In this document: one piece after another, positions 59,685 through 64,000 of the stretch
Numbering within the stretch: the first letter of the stretch is position 1
Layout of the letters: each line of letters starts with the position of its first letter
Assembly (NCBI RefSeq): GCF_028890115.1
Contig: NZ_JARCJD010000004.1
Coordinates: forward strand, 62,001 to 126,000
Origin: Phaeobacter sp. QD34_24
GTDB taxonomy: Bacteria > Pseudomonadota > Alphaproteobacteria > Rhodobacterales > Rhodobacteraceae
Direction of reading: 5' to 3'
DNA: 64,000 nucleotides
The notes under the pieces: generated by a model
Seen by the model: the letters and a program-made list of their open reading frames with translations, nothing else
Databases searched by the model: none
Told to the model about the DNA's origin: nothing
Translations under genes and position numbers: made by a program

Positions 59685-60857
59685 ATGAAACAAGTTGTCA
59701 TTGCTGGTGCAGCCCGGACCCCGATGGGCGGTTTCCAGGGTGTCTTTGATGGCGTCAGCGCCGCCGAACTGGGCGGAGCGGCGATCAAGGCGGCACTGGC
59801 CGGTGCCGGCGCCGAGACGGTGGACGAGGTTCTGATGGGCTGCGTTCTGCCTGCAGGCCAGGGCCAGGCACCTGCGCGCCAGGCCGGATTCGCAGGCGGA
59901 TTGGGCGAAGAGGTACCCGCCACCACGCTCAACAAGATGTGCGGATCGGGCATGAAGGCGGCGATGATCGCCTTTGACCAGATCGCGCTCGGCCATGCCG
60001 ACACGATGATCGCGGGCGGTATGGAGAGCATGACCAATGCCCCCTATCTGCTGCCCAAGATGCGCAATGGCGCGCGGATCGGTCACGGCCAGGTCATCGA
60101 CCACATGTTCCTCGACGGGTTGGAAGACGCCTATGACAAGGGCCGCCTGATGGGCACCTTTGCCGAGGATTGCGCAGAGAAATTCCAGTTCACCCGTGAA
60201 GCGCAGGATCAATATGCGCTGGCCTCTCTGTCGAACGCGCTGGACGCGGAACGCAGCGGCGCCTTCGAGGGTGAGATCACCCCGGTCACCCTGCACACCC
60301 GCAGCGGCGAGCGAATCATCACCACGGACGAGCAGCCCCAGTCGGCCCGTCCTGAGAAGATCCCGAACCTGAAGCCTGCCTTCCGCAAGGATGGCACGGT
60401 GACGGCGGCCAATGCTTCGTCGATCTCAGACGGTGCGGCGGCGCTGGTTCTGGCTTCGGAAGAGGCGGCCAAGGAAAAGGGCCTGAACGTGCGGGCGCGC
60501 ATCATGGGTCATGCCAGCCACGCCCAGGCGCCCGGCTGGTTCACCACCGCGCCGGTACCCGCAGCGCAAAACCTGCTGAAACGTCTTGGCTGGTCGGTTG
60601 ATGATGTCGATCTGTGGGAAGTGAACGAGGCCTTTGCCGTGGTGCCCATGGCCTTCATGCATGAAATGGGCATTTCCCGCGACAAGATGAACGTCAACGG
60701 CGGCGCCTGTGCCCTGGGCCATCCCATCGGCGCATCCGGTGCGCGGATCATGGTGACGCTGCTGAATGCGCTGGAGAAACGCGGCCTGAAACGCGGTGTT
60801 GCGGCCATCTGCATCGGCGGCGGTGAAGGCACGGCGATTGCCATCGAGCGTGTCTGA
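59685..60857 (+). CDS. acetyl-CoA C-acyltransferase (thiolase)
   Basis: 390 residues. Active-site Cys in NKMCGSGMKAAMI (about residue 88), His in WEVNEAFAVVPMAF and the GGACALGHPIGASGAR block with GEGTAIAIER at the end complete the thiolase set. It condenses or cleaves acyl-CoA (acetoacetyl-CoA or beta-oxidation). The start at 59685 follows GGAGG by eight bases. No PHB synthase or reductase lies near. Confidence 0.93.
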   Translation: MKQVVIAGAARTPMGGFQGVFDGVSAAELGGAAIKAALAGAGAETVDEVLMGCVLPAGQGQAPARQAGFAGGLGEEVPATTLNKMCGSGMKAAMIAFDQIALGHADTMIAGGMESMTNAPYLLPKMRNGARIGHGQVIDHMFLDGLEDAYDKGRLMGTFAEDCAEKFQFTREAQDQYALASLSNALDAERSGAFEGEITPVTLHTRSGERIITTDEQPQSARPEKIPNLKPAFRKDGTVTAANASSISDGAAALVLASEEAAKEKGLNVRARIMGHASHAQAPGWFTTAPVPAAQNLLKRLGWSVDDVDLWEVNEAFAVVPMAFMHEMGISRDKMNVNGGACALGHPIGASGARIMVTLLNALEKRGLKRGVAAICIGGGEGTAIAIERV

Positions 60858-60885
60858 TCGCGCCTGATCGCGTCTGATTTCTATC

Positions 60886-60913
60886 AAAGGGCAGGGGCAT
60901 TTCCCTGCCCTTT
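60886..60913 (+). terminator. thiolase terminator
   Basis: AAAGGGCAGGG (60886-60896) pairs perfectly with 60903-60913 over six bases. The T-run after it is short (TTTGCTTTG), so it may be a weaker terminator. It lies 28 bp after the stop. The nearby CTGATCGCG is repeated in tandem. Confidence 0.8.
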
Positions 60914-61026
60914 GCTTTGCCGCCGTGCCAGATGACTTGCGCGGCGGCTGTCTCCTCCGCAGAGTGATCCTGCCTGTGCCGACTGTATCATGGCGAAGGG
61001 CAGGTGATTTCAGCCGGGAGATTTCA

Positions 61027-62073
61027 ATGAAGACTTTAAAACTGCTTTGGGCTTTGGTGCGGGTCCTTTTGCCCGAGCGCCTGGTGCGTGCGTCATATGG
61101 CGGGGCCTTGCCCGTGGTCGATGGCCGTCGCGCGGATCCCAAGGCGCAGGCGGTTGCGGATCTGGTGAGCCTGGTGCGCGATCCCGCAGTCCAGCCGACG
61201 GTAGAGGAAAGCCGGGCGCAACTTGCTGGATTTGTCGAAAAGTTCGATGCGCCCTGCACGGCTCCGGTAGAACGGCGCGATATTACCCTGCCGGGTGCTG
61301 ACGGGGTGCGGCCCGCGCGCCAGTATATTCCCGAAGCGATCGATCAAAGCCGACCGATGCCCTGCCTGATGTATCTGCACGGCGGCGGCTGGATCCAGGG
61401 CAGCATCGACACCCATGATGCGCTGTGCGCCAAACTGGCGGCGCGGGCAGGGGTCTGCGTTGTGGCCTTCAGCTATCGCCTTGCGCCGGAAGCCCCCTTC
61501 CCGGCGGCGCCGCAGGATGTGATGGCAGGCTACCGGGCGCTGCTGGATCATGCCGAGGATCTGGGGATCGATCCGGCCAGACTGGCGGTGGGCGGCGACA
61601 GTGCCGGTGCCAACCTGACCGCAAGCCTGCTGCACAGCCTGTCCGAAGGCGGGCTGCCCCTGCCACAGGCGCAGCTCCTGATCTATCCGGCGGTGGATGC
61701 GCGGCTCACCTCGGCCTCGGTGCAGGCGCTGCATGATCATGCCCTGCTGTCGCGACCCCGGATGGAATGGTACATGGATCAATATGTGCCGCAGGGCCAG
61801 GACCGGCTGGCGCCGGAGATCTCTCCCTTGATGTCGCCCTGCCTTGCCGGACAGTCGCAGGCCTTTGTGCTGGTGGCGGGGCATGATCCCCTGTGGGACG
61901 ATGGCCTGTCCTATGCGGCGGCGCTGGAACAGGCGGGTGTTCCCGTCACCGTCTCGCGCTATCCGGGCCAGATCCACGGCTTCCTGAACCTGACCAAGGT
62001 AGTCCCGCAAGGCGATATCGCCATCTCGGAGGCGGCGCAGTGGCTGGCCTTTGCGCTCCACACCGATGCGTGA
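61027..62073 (+). CDS. alpha/beta hydrolase of the hormone-sensitive lipase family
   Basis: 348 residues. The oxyanion motif HGGGW (YLHGGGWIQGS), nucleophile GDSAGANL, catalytic Asp in HDPLWDDG and His in GQIHGFLN are those of HSL-type esterases. It cleaves short esters; substrate unknown. The ATG at 61027 (MKTLKLLWALVRVLLPERLV) gives an N-terminal amphipathic helix and possible membrane anchor. Confidence 0.9.
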   Translation: MKTLKLLWALVRVLLPERLVRASYGGALPVVDGRRADPKAQAVADLVSLVRDPAVQPTVEESRAQLAGFVEKFDAPCTAPVERRDITLPGADGVRPARQYIPEAIDQSRPMPCLMYLHGGGWIQGSIDTHDALCAKLAARAGVCVVAFSYRLAPEAPFPAAPQDVMAGYRALLDHAEDLGIDPARLAVGGDSAGANLTASLLHSLSEGGLPLPQAQLLIYPAVDARLTSASVQALHDHALLSRPRMEWYMDQYVPQGQDRLAPEISPLMSPCLAGQSQAFVLVAGHDPLWDDGLSYAAALEQAGVPVTVSRYPGQIHGFLNLTKVVPQGDIAISEAAQWLAFALHTDA

Positions 62074-62145
62074 GGAGATCTTGCGTCCACGTGCCTGTCG
62101 CGGGATAGAGCATCCTGAGAACCGAAAACGCGGGAGCCTGACAGG

Positions 62146-62598
62146 ATGAGCCTCGATTACACCACTTTGGCCAAGACCATCGCCGCCCTGACCGAGGGCG
62201 AGACGGATGAGGTTGCCCTGATGGCCACCGTTGCTTGCGAAGTGCATCACAGCGACGACCGTTTCGACTGGACGGGCTTCTACCGGGTGGTGGCCCCCGA
62301 GCTGCTGAAGATCGGCCCCTATCAGGGCGGCCATGGCTGCCTGCAGATCCCGTTCTCGCGCGGCGTCTGCGGTGCTGCGGCGCGCAGCGGCGCGGTACAG
62401 CTGGTGCCGGACGTGGAGGATTTCCCCGGCCATATCGCCTGCGCCTCTTCCACCCGGTCGGAGCTGGTGCTGCCGGTCTGGAACGCGGCGGGGGATCTGA
62501 TCGGCGTCTTCGACATCGACAGCGATCAGCCCGATGCCTTTACCCAGGAAGATGCGGATCAGCTGACTGCGATCCTGAAACAGGTCTTTGCGCACTAG
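62146..62598 (+). CDS. free methionine-R-sulfoxide reductase (GAF domain)
   Basis: 150 residues of the fRMsr form of GAF domain. The three Cys of the catalytic mechanism are present in GCLQIPFSRG, GVCGAAA and HIACASSTRS, and GPYQG, VPDVEDFPGHIA and SELVLPVW match the family. It reduces free Met-R-sulfoxide. The start has AGG in front. Confidence 0.93.
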   Translation: MSLDYTTLAKTIAALTEGETDEVALMATVACEVHHSDDRFDWTGFYRVVAPELLKIGPYQGGHGCLQIPFSRGVCGAAARSGAVQLVPDVEDFPGHIACASSTRSELVLPVWNAAGDLIGVFDIDSDQPDAFTQEDADQLTAILKQVFAH

Positions 62599-62617
62599 GT
62601 GGAGATTTCTTCGCCTT

Positions 62618-62683
62618 CGTGAAAAAACACTTTGAAATTTCACCGACTCGGGTCATCGTGAAAAAGCGCTGCATTTTTTCACG
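62618..62683 (+). promoter_or_regulatory. two GTGAAA dyads before the XRE-cupin gene
   Basis: CGTGAAAAA (62657-62665) mirrors 62675-62683, a perfect dyad with 9 bases between. A second, shorter dyad GTGAAA/TTTCAC spans 62619-62643. Their centres are about 39 bp apart. They end 15 bp before the start of the XRE-cupin gene, and autoregulation is inferred. Confidence 0.65.
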
Positions 62684-62698
62684 AACCGGAGCCACCCC

Positions 62699-63268
62699 TT
62701 GTCCGATCTGTCGCCTTCCTCTGCCAGCCTTGGCGCCGATATCCGCGCCCTGCGCAAGGCGCGCGGGCTGACGCTGGCGGAGATCGCGGATCGGTTGGAG
62801 CGTTCCGTCGGCTGGCTCAGCCAGGTGGAGCGGGACCTGTCGGAGCCCTCGATCTCGGACCTGCGCCAGATCGCGCAGTGCCTGGGTGTGCCAATGTCGA
62901 TGCTGTTCGCCCATTCCCATGTGCCTGCGCAGGAACAGGGTTACGTGGTGCGCGCAGGTGCCCGCCGCCCGATGGGCTCGGGCGAGGAAGGGTTGATCGA
63001 AGAGCTGCTCTCACCCGATCTGACTGATGATTTCGAGATGGTGCATTCGACCTTTGCGCCGCGCTCGCGCATGCAGACCCCGGCGGACCGTCCCACCCAG
63101 GAGGTGGGCTACATGATTTCGGGCAAGCTGGACCTGGTGATCGGCGGCCGCGCCTTCACCGTCGGCCCCGGCGACAGTTTCCGCATCCGCCATGAACCCT
63201 ATCAATGGGCCAACCCCTATGATGCGCCCGCTGTGGCCGTCTGGGTCATCGCCCCGCCGGTCTATTGA
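62699..63268 (+). CDS. XRE-family regulator with a C-terminal cupin domain
   Basis: 189 residues. The helix-turn-helix (LTLAEIADRLERSVGWLSQVERD, about 25-47) is followed by a cupin (PTQEVGYMISGKLDLVIGG, GDSFRIRHEPYQWANP). This two-part form is like PuuR/HipB-cupin regulators of polyamine or amino-acid genes. The start is TTG, 7 bases after GGAG. It precedes a LysE exporter by 12 bp and probably controls it. The GTGAAA dyads upstream are likely its operators. Confidence 0.92.
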   Translation: MSDLSPSSASLGADIRALRKARGLTLAEIADRLERSVGWLSQVERDLSEPSISDLRQIAQCLGVPMSMLFAHSHVPAQEQGYVVRAGARRPMGSGEEGLIEELLSPDLTDDFEMVHSTFAPRSRMQTPADRPTQEVGYMISGKLDLVIGGRAFTVGPGDSFRIRHEPYQWANPYDAPAVAVWVIAPPVY

Positions 63269-63280
63269 GGGGGACGCGTC

Positions 63281-63910
63281 ATGAGTTTCGAAGCCTGGAG
63301 TGTCTTTGCCCTGTTCTGGGTGGTCTTTGTCACCACGCCGGGGCCGAACGCGGTCAATTGCATCTCCAACGGCATGACGCTGGGCCTGCCCAAGGCGATG
63401 CTGGGGGTGCTGGCGATCCTGACGCAGGCCAGCGCCTTTCTGGTGCTGTCGGCGCTGGGGGTGACGGCGCTGATCGCGGCCTCGCCGACCGGGTTCCTTG
63501 TGGCCAAGGTGATCGGCGCGGGGTTCCTGATTTTCCTCGGCATTCGCGGCTGGATCAATGCAACCCGCCCCACGCCCGCGGTCGAACGGCCCGCGCGCCA
63601 TGTCTATCTGCACGCACTGGCGGTCGCCACGATCAACCCTAAAAGCGTCGCCGGATACCTTGCCGCCTTTTCACAGTTCGTGCAGCCCGGCGTGCCGATC
63701 TGGGAGCAGATGTCGGTGATCATGCCGACCGCGCTGGTGCTGACGACGCTCAGCTACACGGGCTTTACGCTCTTGGGGGTTCTGATGGGCAAGGCGGCGC
63801 TCAAAGCCGTTTTCAATGTCTGGATCCGCCGGGTGCTGGCCCTGTGTTTCATAATCTATGGCGTGCTTTTGGGCGCCAGCAGCACACCAAGCGTGGAGAC
63901 TGTCCGATGA
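63281..63910 (+). CDS. LysE/RhtB-family exporter
   Basis: 209 residues with about six membrane segments and the LysE-type start FVTTPGPNAVNCISNGMTLG and NPKSVAGYLAAFSQFVQ. It would export an amino acid. It lies 12 bp after the XRE-cupin gene and overlaps the next gene by 4 bp (ATGA), so the three form an operon. Confidence 0.9.
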   Translation: MSFEAWSVFALFWVVFVTTPGPNAVNCISNGMTLGLPKAMLGVLAILTQASAFLVLSALGVTALIAASPTGFLVAKVIGAGFLIFLGIRGWINATRPTPAVERPARHVYLHALAVATINPKSVAGYLAAFSQFVQPGVPIWEQMSVIMPTALVLTTLSYTGFTLLGVLMGKAALKAVFNVWIRRVLALCFIIYGVLLGASSTPSVETVR

Positions 63911-64000
63911 TCAAGGGATCCTGCCTGTGCGGCGATATCCGTTTCGAAACCGCTGCGGCCCCAAAAGGCGCCTCCATGTGCCACTGCGGCCAATGCCGCA
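63907..64000 (+). CDS. GFA-family zinc protein, cut by the right window edge
   Basis: The first 31 codons begin MIKGSCLCGDIRFET and continue to CHCGQCR. CLCG and CHCGQC are the Cys-zinc motifs at the start of GFA (glutathione-dependent formaldehyde-activating) family proteins. The start overlaps the LysE stop (ATGA). The remainder is outside the window. Confidence 0.85.
   Translation, partial: MIKGSCLCGDIRFETAAAPKGASMCHCGQCR

Overview
The window is a high-GC chromosomal segment that looks like a marine Roseobacter-group alphaproteobacterium (Rhodobacteraceae, of the Phaeobacter/Ruegeria/Leisingera kind). The main reasons are an aerobic benzoyl-CoA (box) pathway next to a TRAP transporter, alphaproteobacterial families such as DUF2125, DUF3576, DciA/DUF721 and a CenR-like regulator, and FNR-type sites. 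Two tRNAs (Arg-CCT, Leu-CAG) encode their CCA ends. I saw no prophage, insertion sequence, CRISPR array or rRNA.

0.4-2.6 kb: a LacI-family regulator and a YcaQ-like glycosylase. 2.6-15.6 kb: a benzoate island read almost entirely on the minus strand. It holds the regulator boxR, a hotdog thioesterase, boxA, an easily missed 57-residue Cys-rich ORF, boxB and boxC; then a benzoate-CoA ligase operon with an alpha/beta hydrolase and a DUF309 protein; then a dctPQM TRAP transporter. The three promoters nearest these genes plus the boxR promoter carry sites of the form TGCA-N6-TGCA, so the island reads as one BoxR regulon for uptake, CoA activation, epoxidation and ring opening. No boxD-type aldehyde dehydrogenase lies in the window. 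A perfect FNR-type palindrome upstream of dctP suggests an added oxygen input.

15.8-37.7 kb: mostly housekeeping. FAH-family hydrolase, hemN, alkB-type hydroxylase, mutY, dciA, DsbA-like protein, LysE exporter, lpxK, waaA, cysQ, pmbA, a DUF2125 protein, an SDR plus short enoyl-CoA hydratase pair, an HNH protein, a HI0933-like flavoprotein, GST, and the leuS-lptE-holA operon with a DUF3576 lipoprotein. 38-50.9 kb: a highly expressed porin, yggS, a PEBP-like protein, L,D-transpeptidase, ribA, a CenR-like regulator, xthA, the ybbN/cnoX-LON-trm112 operon, a UbiH-like hydroxylase, an amidase and a DapC-like aminotransferase. 51-64 kb: ftsK, lolA, a lytic transglycosylase lipoprotein, an AEC permease, hspQ, a gamma-glutamyltransferase-like protein, a STAS/anti-sigma kinase pair, a thiolase, an HSL-type esterase, a free-Met-R-sulfoxide reductase, an XRE-cupin regulator, a second LysE exporter and the start of a GFA-family gene cut by the window edge.

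The most striking non-coding signal is a family of eight intergenic elements of about 70-90 bp. Each has a CTCCCGC-type head, a short hairpin, an invariant TTGGGC core and a second GC-rich hairpin. Stem sequences differ between copies while pairing is kept. They occupy every convergent gene gap longer than about 100 bp, and twice occur as head-on inverted pairs. I do not recognise a named family for them.
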